A stretch of DNA of 64,000 bases from Phycicoccus sonneratiae (lineage in GTDB: Bacteria; Actinomycetota; Actinomycetes; Actinomycetales; Dermatophilaceae), in assembly GCF_016887965.1 (NCBI RefSeq), contig NZ_JAFDVD010000007.1, forward strand, positions 124,001 through 188,000, given 5' to 3'. Numbering within the stretch: position 1 is the stretch's first letter; every line of letters begins with the position of its first letter. Of this stretch, positions 25,878 to 37,797 are shown one piece after another. The translations under genes were made by a program, and so were the position numbers. Below the pieces are notes generated by a model that saw nothing but the letters and a program-made list of their open reading frames with translations, made no database searches and was not told the DNA's origin.

Positions 25878-26794
25878 CGGAGGTCCTTGTCGGTCGGAGG
25901 GAGGCGGCGCACGCCGGAGGTGTCGGTGGCCGCGAGCAGGTCGGCGACCGGGACGAGCTCGTCCCCGACCCGCAGCACCGCCGCCGGGTCGGCGTCGAGC
26001 CACGGCGCGAGCACGAAGGCCCGCTCGTGGGCCCGCGGGTGCGGCAGGGTGAGGTGCGGCCGGGCGGACACCACGTCCGTGCCCGCGGACGGCTCGCCGT
26101 ACTGCACGAGGTCGAGGTCGAGGGTGCGAGCACCCCACCGGACCTCGCGCACCCGGTCGAAGGCGGCCTCGACGGCGTGCAGCTCGCGCAGCAGCGAGAC
26201 CGGAGACAGCGAGGTGCGCACGAGCGCGACGGCGTTGACGTACACCGGCTGGCCGGCCGGGCCCCCGACGGGGTCGGACTCGACGACCGCGGAGCGCGCG
26301 ACGACGGACAGCGCGGGGTGGTGGCTCAGCGCCTCGACCGCACCCGCGAGCGTCTCGGCGGGCGAGCTCTCGCCCCACGGGAGGTTGGCCCCCACGGCGA
26401 CCACGGCCGCGACCGGCGGACGACGCCGCACGACCCGCACCTCGACGTCCTCGAACGCGACCCCGACCGGCGCCTGCGGCTTGTGCACGGTGACCGTGAC
26501 CTCGTCGACGGCGCTGTGCGACAACGCGTCCGACGCGATGACGTCGGCCAGCCGCTCGATGAGGTCGAACGGCTCGCCCTCGATGCGGGCCAGCACGGCC
26601 GCACCGATCTCCCCGTAGTTCACCGTGTCGGCGAGGTCGTCCGAGTCGCCGGGCGCGGCGAGGTCGACGGCGAGCTCGACGTCGACGACGAAGTCCTGCC
26701 CGTCCCGCTTCTCGTGCTCGAAGACGCCGTGGAAGCCGCGACCCCGCACGCCGCGCAGGACGATGCGGTCGCGGGCGGTGCCGGCCGGGCTCAT
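25874..26794 (-). CDS. folK: FolB-FolK fusion: dihydroneopterin aldolase / HPPK
   Basis: 306-aa bifunctional folate enzyme. Residues about 8-120 are dihydroneopterin aldolase (RGFHGVFEHEK, VNYGEIGAAV, PFDLIERLAD, VTVHKP). Residues about 125-285 are 6-hydroxymethyl-7,8-dihydropterin pyrophosphokinase (AAVVAVGANLPWGE, PVYVNAVALVRT, ARTLDLDLVQYG, LPHPRAHERAFVLAPW). It converts dihydroneopterin to the pyrophosphate used by FolP. The ATG overlaps the folP stop (ATGA). No stop separates the domains, so the fusion is real in this sequence. Confidence 0.94.
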   Translation of the reverse strand: MSPAGTARDRIVLRGVRGRGFHGVFEHEKRDGQDFVVDVELAVDLAAPGDSDDLADTVNYGEIGAAVLARIEGEPFDLIERLADVIASDALSHSAVDEVTVTVHKPQAPVGVAFEDVEVRVVRRRPPVAAVVAVGANLPWGESSPAETLAGAVEALSHHPALSVVARSAVVESDPVGGPAGQPVYVNAVALVRTSLSPVSLLRELHAVEAAFDRVREVRWGARTLDLDLVQYGEPSAGTDVVSARPHLTLPHPRAHERAFVLAPWLDADPAAVLRVGDELVPVADLLAATDTSGVRRLPPTDKDLR

Positions 26795-27639
26795 CGCGGG
26801 TCCCGGGGGACGAGCTCGGCGGCGACGTCGAGCGCGTCGACGGCGGCGACGACGTCGTGGACGCGCACCCCCCACGCGCCGTGGACCGCGGCGTGTGCCG
26901 TGGTGACGGCAGTGGCGACGTCGCGGTCCAGCGGCGTGCGCTCCTCGGCGCCCTCGCGCCCGACGAGCCCAAGGAACTTCTTGCGCGAGGTGCCGACGAG
27001 GACCGGGAAGCCGAGGGCCAGCACGGCCTCGAGGTCGCGCAGCAGCGCCCAGTTGTGGTGGGCGAGCTTGGCGAAGCCGAACCCGGGGTCGAGGACGAGC
27101 CGTTCGGGTGCGATCCCCGCCCCGAGCAGCGCCTCGACCCGCTCGCCGAGCTCGCGGCAGACGTCGGCGACGACGTCGTCGTAGTGCGCCCGATCCTGCA
27201 TCCCGAGGCTGTGGCCGCGCCAGTGCATCGCGACGTACGGCACGCCGCGCTCGGCGACGAGGGCCGCCATGTCGGGGTCGGCGAGCCCACCGGAGACGTC
27301 GTTGACGAGGGTGGCACCGGCGTCGAGTGCGGCGGCCGCCACGGACGCGCGCATGGTGTCGATGGAGACCGGTCCGTCGGTCGAGAGCCCCTCGACGACC
27401 GGGAGCACCCGGCGCAGCTCCTCGGCCTCGGACGGTCGCTCGGCACCCGGACGGGTCGACTCGCCGCCGACGTCGAGCACGTCGGCCCCCTGCTCGCGCA
27501 GCAGCCGGCCGTGGGCGAGGGCGTCCTCGGGCTGGAACCACGCGCCGCCGTCGCTGAAGGAGTCGGGCGTGACGTTGACGACGCCCATGACGACCGGGCG
27601 TCCCGGCCGCCCGGTGGGGAGCTCCCCGGTCGTGGTCAC
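26791..27639 (-). CDS. folP: dihydropteroate synthase
   Basis: Condenses dihydropterin pyrophosphate with p-aminobenzoate; the sulfonamide target. 282 aa. Loop 1 is [14 protein letters not shown] (19-32), followed by [36 protein letters not shown] and GTSRKKFLG. The GTG start overlaps the folE stop (GTGA); the extra N-terminal frame upstream lies inside folE and is not used. Confidence 0.95.
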   Translation of the reverse strand: MTTTGELPTGRPGRPVVMGVVNVTPDSFSDGGAWFQPEDALAHGRLLREQGADVLDVGGESTRPGAERPSEAEELRRVLPVVEGLSTDGPVSIDTMRASVAAAALDAGATLVNDVSGGLADPDMAALVAERGVPYVAMHWRGHSLGMQDRAHYDDVVADVCRELGERVEALLGAGIAPERLVLDPGFGFAKLAHHNWALLRDLEAVLALGFPVLVGTSRKKFLGLVGREGAEERTPLDRDVATAVTTAHAAVHGAWGVRVHDVVAAVDALDVAAELVPRDPR

Positions 27640-28236
27640 CGCTTCCCGCCGAGCAGGAGCGACATCGCCTCCGCCCGGGTGGCCGGGTCGCGGAGCTGGC
27701 CGCGCACGGCGGAGGTGATGGTGCGCGAGCCGGGCTTCTGGACCCCGCGCATGGACATGCACAGGTGCTCGGCCTCGACGACGACGATGACGCCCTGGGC
27801 CCCGAGGTGCTCGACGAGCGCGTCGGCGACCTGGGTCGTGATCTGCTCCTGGACCTGCGGGCGCCGGGCGAAGACCTCGACGAGCCGGCCGAGCTTGGAC
27901 AGCCCGGTCACCCGGCCGTCCTCACCGGGGATGTACCCGATGTGCGCGACCCCGTGGAAGGGCAGGAGGTGGTGCTCGCACGTCGAGTACATCGGGATGT
28001 CCCGGACGATGACGAGCTCCTCGTGCTCGATCGGGAAGGTCGCCGACAGCACCTCGGCGGGGTCCTGCCAGAGCCCCGCGTAGAGCTCGTGGGCGGCCTT
28101 GGCCACCCGCTTCGGGGTGTCGAGCAGCCCCTCGCGCTCGGGGTCCTCGCCGATCGCGAGGAGGAACTCGCGCACGGCCGCCTCGGCCCGCGGGACGTCG
28201 ACCGGGGGGCGGGTCGTCGCGGGGGCGACGTCGGGC

Positions 28237-28250
<14 letters not shown>
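27636..28250 (-). CDS. folE: GTP cyclohydrolase I
   Basis: First folate enzyme, opening GTP to dihydroneopterin triphosphate. About 204 aa. Zinc ligands lie in [12 protein letters not shown] and [30 protein letters not shown] and VQEQITTQ complete the family signature. The gene overlaps the 3' end of ftsH. The GTG at 28250 has GAGG with 6-nt spacing; the GTG at 28256 is too close to the same site. It heads the folE-folP-folBK chain of 4-nt overlaps. Confidence 0.94.
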
Positions 28251-30342
<2,092 letters not shown>

Positions 30343-30476
30343 CTGGTCGCGGGGCCGTGGCCCCACCCTCCTGCTCGTCGTCTTCTCGCCCCGCGGAGAG
30401 CTCCGGCGGGACCCGTACACGCTAGCAACGAGCCCGTCGGTGCTCGTGTTCCGCCGGGAAATCCCGGCCGGACGGC

Positions 30477-31028
30477 TCAGCTGTAGACGTGTGGCGCGAG
30501 CGTGCCGACGACCCGCAGCCCGCGGTAGTCCTCGGCGTAGTCGAGGCCGTAGCCGACGACGAACTCGTTGGGGATGTCGAAGCCGACCCACTGGACGTCG
30601 ACCTCGACCTTGGCGGCGTCCGGCTTGCGCAGGAGCGTGCAGATCTCGACCGAGGCCGGGCTGCGGGACTCGAGGTTGGAGCGGATCCAGCTGAGGGTGA
30701 GCCCGGAGTCGATGATGTCCTCGACGATCAGCACGTGCCGGCCGGTGATGTCGGTGTCGAGGTCCTTGAGGATGCGCACGACGCCGCTGGACTTGGTGCC
30801 CGACCCGTAGGACGAGACGGCCATCCAGTCGACGGGGACGCTGCGGGGCAGGGCGCGCATCAGGTCGGCCATCACCATGACCGCCCCCTTGAGGACGCCG
30901 ACGAGCAGGAGGTCCTTGCCCTCGTACTCGGTGGCGATGAACTGGGCCAGCTCGTCGAGCTTGGCGTGGATCTCCTCCTCGGTGACGAGGACTCGTTCGA
31001 GGTCTGCTCCCATGTGGGCGGCGTCCAC
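30477..31028 (-). CDS. hpt: hypoxanthine phosphoribosyltransferase
   Basis: Purine salvage: hypoxanthine (and guanine) plus PRPP to IMP/GMP. 183 aa. PRPP-binding motif [14 protein letters not shown] (99-112), flexible-loop [11 protein letters not shown] (72-82), and the base-contacting [17 protein letters not shown]. The start could also be Met6 (31013). It sits between tilS (36 nt upstream) and ftsH (134 nt downstream), the tilS-hpt-ftsH order widespread in Gram-positives. Confidence 0.94.
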   Translation of the reverse strand: MDAAHMGADLERVLVTEEEIHAKLDELAQFIATEYEGKDLLLVGVLKGAVMVMADLMRALPRSVPVDWMAVSSYGSGTKSSGVVRILKDLDTDITGRHVLIVEDIIDSGLTLSWIRSNLESRSPASVEICTLLRKPDAAKVEVDVQWVGFDIPNEFVVGYGLDYAEDYRGLRVVGTLAPHVYS

Positions 31029-31064
31029 TGCGGCTCCCGGGTCGGGGTGGGCGGGCGGTCGGGG

Positions 31065-32063
31065 CTATTCAACCCGAGCGGCGGGGGCGATGGACACCCG
31101 ACCGTCGGACCGGGTGGCGCGCAGACCACCCGGCAGGTGCACGGGGCCCTGCCCGCGCCAGTGGGTGAGCAGCCGGTCGCAGGCGTCGGTGTGCCGGCTC
31201 GACAGCTGCCCGGCGGGGCACCCGGCGGCGACGGCGAGGCGGCGCCAGGTGCGGGTGCGGACCGGTCGCGGGAGGTCGGCGAGGGCGTCGACCGGCCACG
31301 GGCTGCTGCCGAGGGCGGCGACGGCGGCGTCGGCGAGGGCGTCGAGGTGGTCGGCGTCCTCGCGCAGCTGGTCGGCGCTGCGGGCCAGGGCCGCGGCCAG
31401 GCCGGGGCCGAGGTCGGCCTCGAGGTCGGCGAGCGCGCGGCGGGCGCGGACACGGGTGACGGCCGGGTCGTCGTTCATCGGGTCGTCCCACCACGTGACG
31501 CCCTCGGCGGTGCAGGCGGCCCGGGTCTGCTCGCGCGTGACGCCCAGCAGCGGGCGGCGGTAGCGGCCCCGGGCGGCCGGCATCCCGGCGAGGGAGCGGG
31601 CCCCGGAGCCGCGCGCCAGCCCAAGGAGCACCTGTTCGGCCTGGTCGTCGCGGGTGTGGCCGAGGAGGACGAGCCGGGCGCCGAGGTCTTCGGCGGCGGC
31701 GTCGAGGACCCGGTAGCGGGAGGCGCGGGCCATCGCCTCGAGGCCGTCGGGGCCGTCGGCCATGACCCACGTCGAGGTGACGCCGACGGGGTCGAGGCCG
31801 AGCGCGCGCACCCGGGCGCCGGCCTCCTCGGCGACCTCGCGGGAGCCGGGCTGCAGGCCGTGGTCGACGACGACCGCCCCGACCCGCAGCCCGATGCGCT
31901 CGCCCTCGAACCGGGCGGCGTCGGCGAGGGCGGTGGAGTCCGCTCCCCCGCTGCAGGCGACGAGGACGAGGTCACCGGGGTCGCACTCGGCGAGGACGGC
32001 GCGCACGGCCGACCGCACGGCGGCGACGGCCGGGTGCGGCCGCCCCCACGCGCGGGTGCCCAT
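31065..32063 (-). CDS. tilS: tRNA(Ile)-lysidine synthase
   Basis: Modifies C34 of the CAU-anticodon tRNA-Ile to lysidine so that it reads AUA. 332 aa, the short actinobacterial form. PP-loop SGGADS (38-43), [21 protein letters not shown] and the [20 protein letters not shown] stretch are diagnostic. The C-terminal domain is reduced relative to E. coli TilS. ATG 32063 starts 4 nt after the upstream metalloprotease stop. Confidence 0.93.
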   Translation of the reverse strand: MGTRAWGRPHPAVAAVRSAVRAVLAECDPGDLVLVACSGGADSTALADAARFEGERIGLRVGAVVVDHGLQPGSREVAEEAGARVRALGLDPVGVTSTWVMADGPDGLEAMARASRYRVLDAAAEDLGARLVLLGHTRDDQAEQVLLGLARGSGARSLAGMPAARGRYRRPLLGVTREQTRAACTAEGVTWWDDPMNDDPAVTRVRARRALADLEADLGPGLAAALARSADQLREDADHLDALADAAVAALGSSPWPVDALADLPRPVRTRTWRRLAVAAGCPAGQLSSRHTDACDRLLTHWRGQGPVHLPGGLRATRSDGRVSIAPAARVE

Positions 32064-32067
32064 CGGG

Positions 32068-33108
32068 TCAGGCGTGGACGCGGCGGACCCAGGCGGTCGG
32101 GTCGGCGATCTCCTGCGGCATCGGGAGGGTCTCCGGCGAGGTCCACACGGCGTTGAACCCCTCGACCCCGACCTCGGCCTGCACACCACGGACGAACGCC
32201 GCGCCGTCGCGGTATTGGCGCATCTTGGCCTCGAGCCCGAGCAGCCGGCGCAGCAGCCGGTCCGGGGCCCCCGCGCCCTTGCGCCGCTCGGTGAACTTGC
32301 GCCGGATCTCGGCGACCGAGGGGATGTGCGCCGGCCCCACGTCGTCCATGACGACGTCGGCGTGCCCCTCGAGGAGGGACATGACGGCGGTGAGCCGCGC
32401 GAGCTGCTCGCGCTGCTCGGGCGTGGCGAAGAGCTCGGCGAGCCCGGTGCCGCCCTCGGAGAACAGCTCCGGGAGCCGCTCGGTGACGCGCGAGGCGATC
32501 TCCTGGAGCCGCTCCTGGTCCGGGGCGAGGTCGATGGCGAGGTGCCGGGCCTCGGCGACGAGGTGCTCGCGCAGCCACGGGTTGGCGGTGAACTGAACGC
32601 GGTGGGTCTCCTCGTGCATGCACACCCAGGCGCGGAAGTCGGCGGGGTCGACGTCGAGCTCGCGCGCGGTGGCCATGAGGTTCGGGGCGACGAGGAGCAG
32701 GCTGGGCGTGCCGTCGGGGGCGATGTCGTACTGCCCGAGCACCTTGCTCGCCATGAAGGCCAGCAGCGCTCCGGCCTCGGCGCCGGTGACCTTGCCGCCG
32801 ACGACCTGGGCGGCCGCGCCGGGGACGACGCCGCGCTTCTCGACGATGGCGTCGACGGCGGGGTCGAGCAGGGCCGACATCGAGTCGGCGTTGACGGCGA
32901 TCCAGGTGGCGCGGTCGACGACGAGAGCGTCGGGGGCGTCCGGCGGCGTGTGCATCCGGGCGGTCTCGGCGACCGGCTCGCGCGCGGCCCGGGCGGCGGA
33001 GCGGATGGCCTCGACCTCCGCCCGCGCCTCGGCGGGCGAGACCACCGGCCCGGCCGGGACGAGCGTGCGTCCCGTCGTCTTCGCGAACTCCCAGTCGACG
33101 TATCCCAC
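32068..33108 (-). CDS. zinc-dependent metalloprotease, DUF2342 / TIGR03624-type
   Basis: 346-aa predicted metallopeptidase of an actinobacteria-specific family, once labelled 'coenzyme F420 biosynthesis associated'. Zinc motif HEETH (165-169) followed about 80 residues later by EGHADVVMDDVG, which supplies the third ligand. No signal peptide, so cytoplasmic. It lies 12 nt after dacB and 4 nt before tilS. Its physiological substrate is unknown. Confidence 0.88.
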   Translation of the reverse strand: MGYVDWEFAKTTGRTLVPAGPVVSPAEARAEVEAIRSAARAAREPVAETARMHTPPDAPDALVVDRATWIAVNADSMSALLDPAVDAIVEKRGVVPGAAAQVVGGKVTGAEAGALLAFMASKVLGQYDIAPDGTPSLLLVAPNLMATARELDVDPADFRAWVCMHEETHRVQFTANPWLREHLVAEARHLAIDLAPDQERLQEIASRVTERLPELFSEGGTGLAELFATPEQREQLARLTAVMSLLEGHADVVMDDVGPAHIPSVAEIRRKFTERRKGAGAPDRLLRRLLGLEAKMRQYRDGAAFVRGVQAEVGVEGFNAVWTSPETLPMPQEIADPTAWVRRVHA

Positions 33109-33120
33109 GGGGTCAGCCTC

Positions 33121-34581
33121 TCATCCGGACCCGGACGCCGCGGCGCCGCAACCGCACCGGGTGATCGCGGCGACGACGCGGTCGAGGGCGGCCCGGGCCC
33201 GCAGCGTGCCGTCGTAGGTGCGCGGGAACCCGTTGACCTGCACGACGAAGGTGAGCGGCCGGCCGTCGGCGTCGACCGTCGTGCCGGCGAGCGCCGACCC
33301 CGCCCGCAGCGTGCCGGTCTTGGCCCGCGGGACCCCGAGGACGTCGCGCGTGGCCTTCGCCGCGAACCGCCCGCGCAGGGTGCCGGAGAGCCCGGAGACC
33401 GGCAGCCGGGCCACGACGTCGCGGAACTGCTCGGGCTCGCCGCGGACGGCCAGCCCCAGCACGCCCGAGAGCGTGGCCGGAGCCACCGCCTGGCCGGGGC
33501 TCAGGCCGCTGGCGTCGCGCAGGACGAGGCCGGTCGTCGGCACCCCGGCGGCCTCGAGCCGCCCCCGGATGAACGCGGCGTTGGCCCCGGCGCCGGTCGT
33601 GGGCGCGTCCGCCGTCGCCGCGGCCTGGCGCACGAGGCTCTCGGCGAGCGAGTTGTCGCTCTCGTCGAGGGCGAGGGACAGCAGCTCGCCGTAGGTGGCG
33701 GACTCGACCCGCCCGAGCTCGACGGCCGCGGTGGGTGCCGGTGCGGTCCAGCCCTTCTCGTCCCGCAGGGTGGCCTTGACGCCGCGTGATGCGAGCAGCT
33801 TCGCGAAGGTGCTCGCCACGACGGCCTCCGGCCTCGCCGGGGACGGACGGGTGGGGGTGGCCCGCGTCGTCGTCAAGCCGGTCATGAGCACCGGGCCGGC
33901 GAAGCCGTCGCGGACGTCGTGGGGGTTCCACGACGGGGGGACGCGGGGGCCCGGGGCGAACGAGAGGTCGAGCCGGAGCCCGACGCGGGTGCGGCCGTCG
34001 GCGGTCAGCGCGGCGGCGACGTCGTCGGCGAGGTCGGCGAGCCCGGCGTGGCCGGCCACGGCGGTGGCGTCGCCCGCGCCGGGGGCCAGCAGCATGTCAC
34101 CGCGGGCGACGAGGACGAGCTCGGAGGAGCCGGCCGGCGCGACGACCGTGGTCGGCACCCGGGCGCCGAGGTCGAGGGTCTCGGCGACGGCCAGCGCCGC
34201 GAGGAGCTTGGCCGTCGAGGCCGGGGGCCGCGGGGTGCTGCCGGCCAGCGACCACAGCTCGTCCCCGGTGACGCCGTCGCGGACGCTGACGCCGAGGCCC
34301 TTCCTGAGGTCCGGGTCGCCCGAGGCGGCGGCCACGGCGCGGGCCAGGCCGGCGGCGGTGGGCACGGGGGCGTCGGACCCGTCGGCCGCGAGGACGCCGG
34401 CGGACGTCGAGGGGGTCGGCAGGAGGTCGGCGGCCGGGGTCCGCGCGCCGGGGGTCGACGCACCGGCCGGCCGGTCGAGGGTGAGGACGCCGGGGACGAG
34501 GTCGAGCACGTCGGCCGTGGCGTAGCCGCCGACCGCGACGAGGGTGGCGGCCACGGCGGAGGCCACCATGACACGTCTCAC
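33121..34581 (-). CDS. dacB: D-alanyl-D-alanine carboxypeptidase/endopeptidase (PBP4 type)
   Basis: 486-aa peptidoglycan hydrolase, class C penicillin-binding protein (peptidase S13). Signal anchor about 1-24; a Pro/Thr-rich spacer to about 75; SxxK as STAK (122-125); SxN in [11 protein letters not shown] in RAKTGTL. The large insert between SxxK and SxN typical of PBP4 is present. GTG start with AGGG upstream; Met5 is an alternative. It diverges from ppa across a region holding a CCTAGG palindrome (34633-34638) that gives TAGG-type -10 boxes in both directions. Confidence 0.92.
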   Translation of the reverse strand: MRRVMVASAVAATLVAVGGYATADVLDLVPGVLTLDRPAGASTPGARTPAADLLPTPSTSAGVLAADGSDAPVPTAAGLARAVAAASGDPDLRKGLGVSVRDGVTGDELWSLAGSTPRPPASTAKLLAALAVAETLDLGARVPTTVVAPAGSSELVLVARGDMLLAPGAGDATAVAGHAGLADLADDVAAALTADGRTRVGLRLDLSFAPGPRVPPSWNPHDVRDGFAGPVLMTGLTTTRATPTRPSPARPEAVVASTFAKLLASRGVKATLRDEKGWTAPAPTAAVELGRVESATYGELLSLALDESDNSLAESLVRQAAATADAPTTGAGANAAFIRGRLEAAGVPTTGLVLRDASGLSPGQAVAPATLSGVLGLAVRGEPEQFRDVVARLPVSGLSGTLRGRFAAKATRDVLGVPRAKTGTLRAGSALAGTTVDADGRPLTFVVQVNGFPRTYDGTLRARAALDRVVAAITRCGCGAAASGSG

Positions 34582-34666
34582 CCCTGCTCCCTTCGTGCTC
34601 CGCGCCCCTCATGCGTCAGACTGTCCGTCGAGCCTAGGTCACACACCCCGAGGGAGCCGGTACACC

Positions 34667-35305
34667 GTGGAGTTCGACGTCACCATCGAGATCCCCAAGG
34701 GTCACCGCAACAAGTACGAGGTCGACCACGAGACCGGGCGCATCCGCCTCGACCGGATGCTCTTCACGGCGATGTCGTACCCGTCGGACTACGGCTACAT
34801 CGAGGACTCGCTCGGCGAGGACGGCGACCCGCTCGACGCGCTCGTCCTCCTCGACGAGCCGACCTTCCCCGGCTGCATCGTCCGCGCCCGCCCGATCGGG
34901 ATGTTCCACATGCGCGACGAGGCCGGCGGCGACGACAAGATCCTCTGCATCCCGGCCGGTGACCCGCGGCGCAGCCACGTCACCGAGCTCGAGGACATCA
35001 ACGAGTTCGAGCGCCTCGAGATCCAGCACTTCTTCGAGACCTACAAGGACCTCGAGCCCGGCAAGTCCGTCGAGGGCGCGCACTGGGCCGGCCGCGAGGA
35101 GGCCGAGGCGTGCATCACCCAGGCCATCGAGCGGGCCCGCTCGGCCGGCCTCTCGACCGCCCGCTGGCGGATGCCGGCGCACGCCACCGACGTCACCTCC
35201 GAGACGGCCGTGACCTCCGCGCACACCCCGGACGAGGTCACCGCGGCCGCCGAGAAGGCGCGCTCCGAGCTCGCGACGAAGGACAAGCCGCTCAGCGACG
35301 ACTGA
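34667..35305 (+). CDS. ppa: inorganic pyrophosphatase (family I)
   Basis: Hydrolyses PPi to phosphate, pulling biosynthetic reactions forward. 212 aa. Signature [11 protein letters not shown] (51-61) with its metal-binding Asp residues, plus [21 protein letters not shown] and the [13 protein letters not shown] helix. The family core ends near residue 165; the extra Ala/Thr/Ser-rich tail to 212 is unusual but reads in frame. GTG 34667 was chosen because it begins the conserved [12 protein letters not shown] start; a longer frame upstream overlaps the promoter region. Confidence 0.95.
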   Translation: MEFDVTIEIPKGHRNKYEVDHETGRIRLDRMLFTAMSYPSDYGYIEDSLGEDGDPLDALVLLDEPTFPGCIVRARPIGMFHMRDEAGGDDKILCIPAGDPRRSHVTELEDINEFERLEIQHFFETYKDLEPGKSVEGAHWAGREEAEACITQAIERARSAGLSTARWRMPAHATDVTSETAVTSAHTPDEVTAAAEKARSELATKDKPLSDD

Positions 35306-35313
35306 GGGCCCCG

Positions 35314-35329
35314 GACGGGTCTGCCCGTC
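35314..35329. terminator. short hairpin between convergent genes
   Basis: GACGGG (35314-35319), TCTG loop, CCCGTC (35324-35329), 8 nt past the ppa stop and touching the DUF427 stop codon. Confidence 0.38.
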
Positions 35330-35825
35330 ACCAGCCCCAGGTGCCGGGCTCGCCCTTGAACGGGCCGACGACCCGGCTCGTCACCCAACCCCCGTAGAAG
35401 CCCCCGGCCTGCGGGGTGACGACCTCGCCGTCGACGACGCAGCGCTCCATCGCCGCGGGCATGACGGCGACGTGGTCGAGCAGGCCCTCGAAGCCGCGCG
35501 TCGGCTGCGGGTAGGTCCACGCGGCGCCCGGTGCGACGACGCCTCCCCCGACGACGTCGAGGTAGGCCGCCTCGCCCTTCCACTCGCAGAAGGAGGACCC
35601 GGGGGCCGGGCGCAGCGCACCGTCGACCCAGTCCTCGCGCGGCAGGTAGTAGGTCGGTGGATGGCTCGTCTCGAGCACGCGCAGGGTGCGGGTCGAGGCG
35701 GCGACGCGCACGCCGCCGAGCCAGACCTCGACGGACTCGGGGCTCGGGTCGACGGCCGGGGGGCGGGGGTAGTCCCACACCGACTCCTGGCCGGGTCCGG
35801 GTCGCTCGGGCACGGGACGTCGCAT
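35328..35825 (-). CDS. DUF427 protein
   Basis: 165-aa conserved protein of unknown function. DUF427 landmarks: VWLGGVRVAAS, VLETSHPPTYYLPREDW, SFCEWKGEAAYLDV, AAWTYPQPT and the C-terminal GGFYGGWVTS. Usually a small beta-barrel, no catalytic assignment. TAGCGT lies 6 nt before the ATG (leaderless). Confidence 0.87.
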   Translation of the reverse strand: MRRPVPERPGPGQESVWDYPRPPAVDPSPESVEVWLGGVRVAASTRTLRVLETSHPPTYYLPREDWVDGALRPAPGSSFCEWKGEAAYLDVVGGGVVAPGAAWTYPQPTRGFEGLLDHVAVMPAAMERCVVDGEVVTPQAGGFYGGWVTSRVVGPFKGEPGTWGW

Positions 35826-35831
35826 CCGCCC

Positions 35832-35837
35832 ACGCTA
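35832..35837 (-). promoter_or_regulatory. -10 hexamer of the DUF427 gene (leaderless)
   Basis: TAGCGT, 6 nt before the ATG at 35825. Confidence 0.5.
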
Positions 35838-35920
35838 CGTCCGCGGTCGTGGCCCTCGGGGCGCGGTGTCGCTAGGTTCGACGCGGGCGCGGACCGGACG
35901 CGCCGGACGGGAGCGGGCGG

Positions 35921-36538
35921 ATGCGGTGGTCGCGGGGTGCGGCGCTGCCGGCCGGGGTGCTGGTCGTCACGGTGCTGCTCATGGTCGTCGGCCTCACCGT
36001 GGGGTTCGAGTCCTTCAACGGCAAGGGCTTCGTGGCGCGGATCGTCATCTACCCGGTGCTCATGCTCGCCGTCCCGCTCGCCTGGTGGTGGCGGCACCGC
36101 GGACGCGGGGTCGAGCCGCCGTGGGGCGCGTTCGCGCTCGTCATGACGCCGTTCCTCGTCGACGTCCTCGGCAACTTCCTCGACCTCTACGACCGCATCG
36201 AGGCCTGGGACGACCTCAACCACCTCGTCAACTGGTTCCTCCTGCTGTGGGGCATCGGTCTGCTCGTCTTCCCCACGCGGGAGTCCGTGGCGCGGCCCGG
36301 GTTGACGGTGCTCACCGTCGCGGGGGTCGGCGCCCTGCTCGCGGTCCTCTGGGAGGTCGGCGAGTGGTACGTCTTCCTCAAGGCCGGCGTCGAGTCGGAC
36401 GGGCTGTACCAGGACACGATCGGCGACGAGGTGCTCGGCACGGCCGGCGCGGCGCTGGCCGGCCTCGTCGTCCTCCGGCGGCGCCGTCGGGGCGCGCCGG
36501 TCCGGGTCCCGGGCGACCCGTCATCGCCCACCACCTGA
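35921..36538 (+). CDS. DUF2238/YjdF-like integral membrane protein
   Basis: 205 aa with about six membrane segments. The PFLVDVLGNFLDLYDRI, WDDLNHLVNWF, LWEVGEWYVF and YQDTIGDEVLGTAGAALAG stretches match the YjdF-type family, whose acidic and His residues in helices suggest metal or ligand binding; function unknown. A TAGGTT at 35872 is a candidate -10 about 45 nt upstream. Confidence 0.78.
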   Translation: MRWSRGAALPAGVLVVTVLLMVVGLTVGFESFNGKGFVARIVIYPVLMLAVPLAWWWRHRGRGVEPPWGAFALVMTPFLVDVLGNFLDLYDRIEAWDDLNHLVNWFLLLWGIGLLVFPTRESVARPGLTVLTVAGVGALLAVLWEVGEWYVFLKAGVESDGLYQDTIGDEVLGTAGAALAGLVVLRRRRRGAPVRVPGDPSSPTT

Positions 36539-36563
36539 GGCGCGCGCGGCCGCCGCCCGACGA

Positions 36564-36995
36564 TCAGTGCCGGGACTCGCCCGCCACGGGTCCGATCGGG
36601 GTCCCGGCGACCCGGTCCCTGCGCTGCTGCACCCACGCGACGAGGGCGGCGAGGGTGGCCACCACCCACCCCACCGTCATCGCCATCAGCGGTGCGTCCT
36701 CCTGGCCGCCGCCGATATACCACGCCCCGGCCCCCGCGGCGACGACGGCCGCGACGGCGGCGAGCGCGACGAACGTCCGGGGACGGGGCAGGAGGAGGAG
36801 CACCAGGGCCTGGACGGCGATCACCACCCCGAGGCCGGCGTGCGCCGCGGCCACCCCGTCGTGGAGCAGTGCGTCCCAGCCGGATGCGGGCGAGCCGCCG
36901 CGGGGGAACTCCGGCCCGACGCCGGCGAGCACACCCACCGCGAGGAGCTCGAGGGCCAGCGCGCCGGTCAGTCGGCGTCGAGTGGTGGGCGACAT
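36564..36995 (-). CDS. small integral membrane protein divergent from tetR
   Basis: 143 aa, four predicted helices (ALALELLAVGVLAGV; HAGLGVVIAVQALVLLLL; FVALAAVAAVVAAGAGAWYI; LMAMTVGWVVATLAALVAWV). Not recognised; topology resembles small DoxX-like or DUF-type membrane proteins. ATG 36995 has GGAG 6 nt upstream. Its promoter region holds one of two CGCAAC-N5-GTTGCG operators, so it is the likely target of the adjacent TetR regulator. Confidence 0.66.
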   Translation of the reverse strand: MSPTTRRRLTGALALELLAVGVLAGVGPEFPRGGSPASGWDALLHDGVAAAHAGLGVVIAVQALVLLLLPRPRTFVALAAVAAVVAAGAGAWYIGGGQEDAPLMAMTVGWVVATLAALVAWVQQRRDRVAGTPIGPVAGESRH

Positions 36996-37012
36996 GGCGG
37001 CTCCTCCATCAT

Positions 37013-37029
37013 CGCAACTCCTTGTTGCG
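37013..37029. promoter_or_regulatory. TetR operator 1
   Basis: CGCAAC-TCCTT-GTTGCG, a perfect 6-bp inverted repeat with a 5-bp spacer, 17 bp upstream of the membrane-protein start. Same half-sites and spacer as operator 2. Confidence 0.62.
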
Positions 37030-37064
37030 TTAGGCTCCCGACTATGCACCCTTCGATCAGCCAA

Positions 37065-37081
37065 CGCAACTGTGAGTTGCG
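37065..37081. promoter_or_regulatory. TetR operator 2
   Basis: CGCAAC-TGTGA-GTTGCG, ending at the base before the tetR ATG. Centre-to-centre distance to operator 1 is 52 bp, about five helical turns. Confidence 0.62.
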
Positions 37082-37684
37082 ATGACGGCCCGTGGACCGG
37101 CGACGGGACGCCGCGGCGCCGCCGTGCGGGCCGGCGTCCTCCGGTCCGCCCTCGAGCTCCTCGCCGACTCGGGATACGCGTCCCTGAGCATGGAGGCCGT
37201 GGCGGAACGGGCCGGAGTGCACAAGACGACCGTCTACCGACGGTGGTCGAACCGCGAGGCGCTCGTGACCGACGCGGTCCTCGAGGGTTCCTCCACCGAG
37301 TTCGGCATCCCGGACACCGGCGACATCGACGCCGACCTGCGTGACGGGGTCCGGGCCCTCGCCCGATGGCTCGACGGCCCCGTCGGCCGCCCCCTCGTCG
37401 CGATGCTCGCCTCGGACGCCGGGCGCCTGCCCGCCGTCCAAAGCGCCAAGCGCCGCTTCTTCGCCGAACGGGCCGCCGTCGCCTCGGACCGGGTGGCCGC
37501 CGCCGTCGCGGCCGGCCAGCTCCCCGCCGGCACCGACCCGACGGCGCTGCTGTCCACCCTCGTCGCCCCCCTGTACCTCAACCTCCTCGTGACGAGCGCC
37601 CCGGTCACCGACCACGACTGCGACCGGGCCGCGGCCGTCGCACTCACCGCCGCCCGAGCAGGTCTGCTGGGTCCCGCACCGTGA
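37082..37684 (+). CDS. TetR/AcrR-family repressor
   Basis: 200-aa regulator. HTH about 31-60 (SLSMEAVAERAGVHKTTVYRRWSNREAL), then a ligand-binding helical domain of the TetR_C_11-like type. No ribosome site precedes the ATG because operator 2 occupies that space; the message may be leaderless or weakly translated. Twin operators in the divergent gap predict control of itself and the membrane protein. Ligand unknown. Confidence 0.88.
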   Translation: MTARGPATGRRGAAVRAGVLRSALELLADSGYASLSMEAVAERAGVHKTTVYRRWSNREALVTDAVLEGSSTEFGIPDTGDIDADLRDGVRALARWLDGPVGRPLVAMLASDAGRLPAVQSAKRRFFAERAAVASDRVAAAVAAGQLPAGTDPTALLSTLVAPLYLNLLVTSAPVTDHDCDRAAAVALTAARAGLLGPAP

Positions 37685-37753
37685 GGCCGCGACGTCGCCC
37701 GATCACGCGGGGTCGCCCCACGCGTCACCCGGGGCCGGTTGGGCGGGAGAACG

Positions 37754-37795
37754 ACGGTGGCCCCGCCCTGCATCGCTGCAGGACAGGGCCACCGT
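37754..37795. terminator. strong bidirectional hairpin terminator between tetR and tRNA-Thr
   Basis: Outer stem ACGGTGGCCC (37754-37763) pairs exactly with 37786-37795; a 3x3 internal loop; then inner stem CCTGCA/TGCAGG (37767-37772 / 37777-37782) with a TCGC loop. It lies 69 nt past the tetR stop and 2 nt past the 3' end of the convergent tRNA. Confidence 0.7.
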
Positions 37796-37797
37796 GG

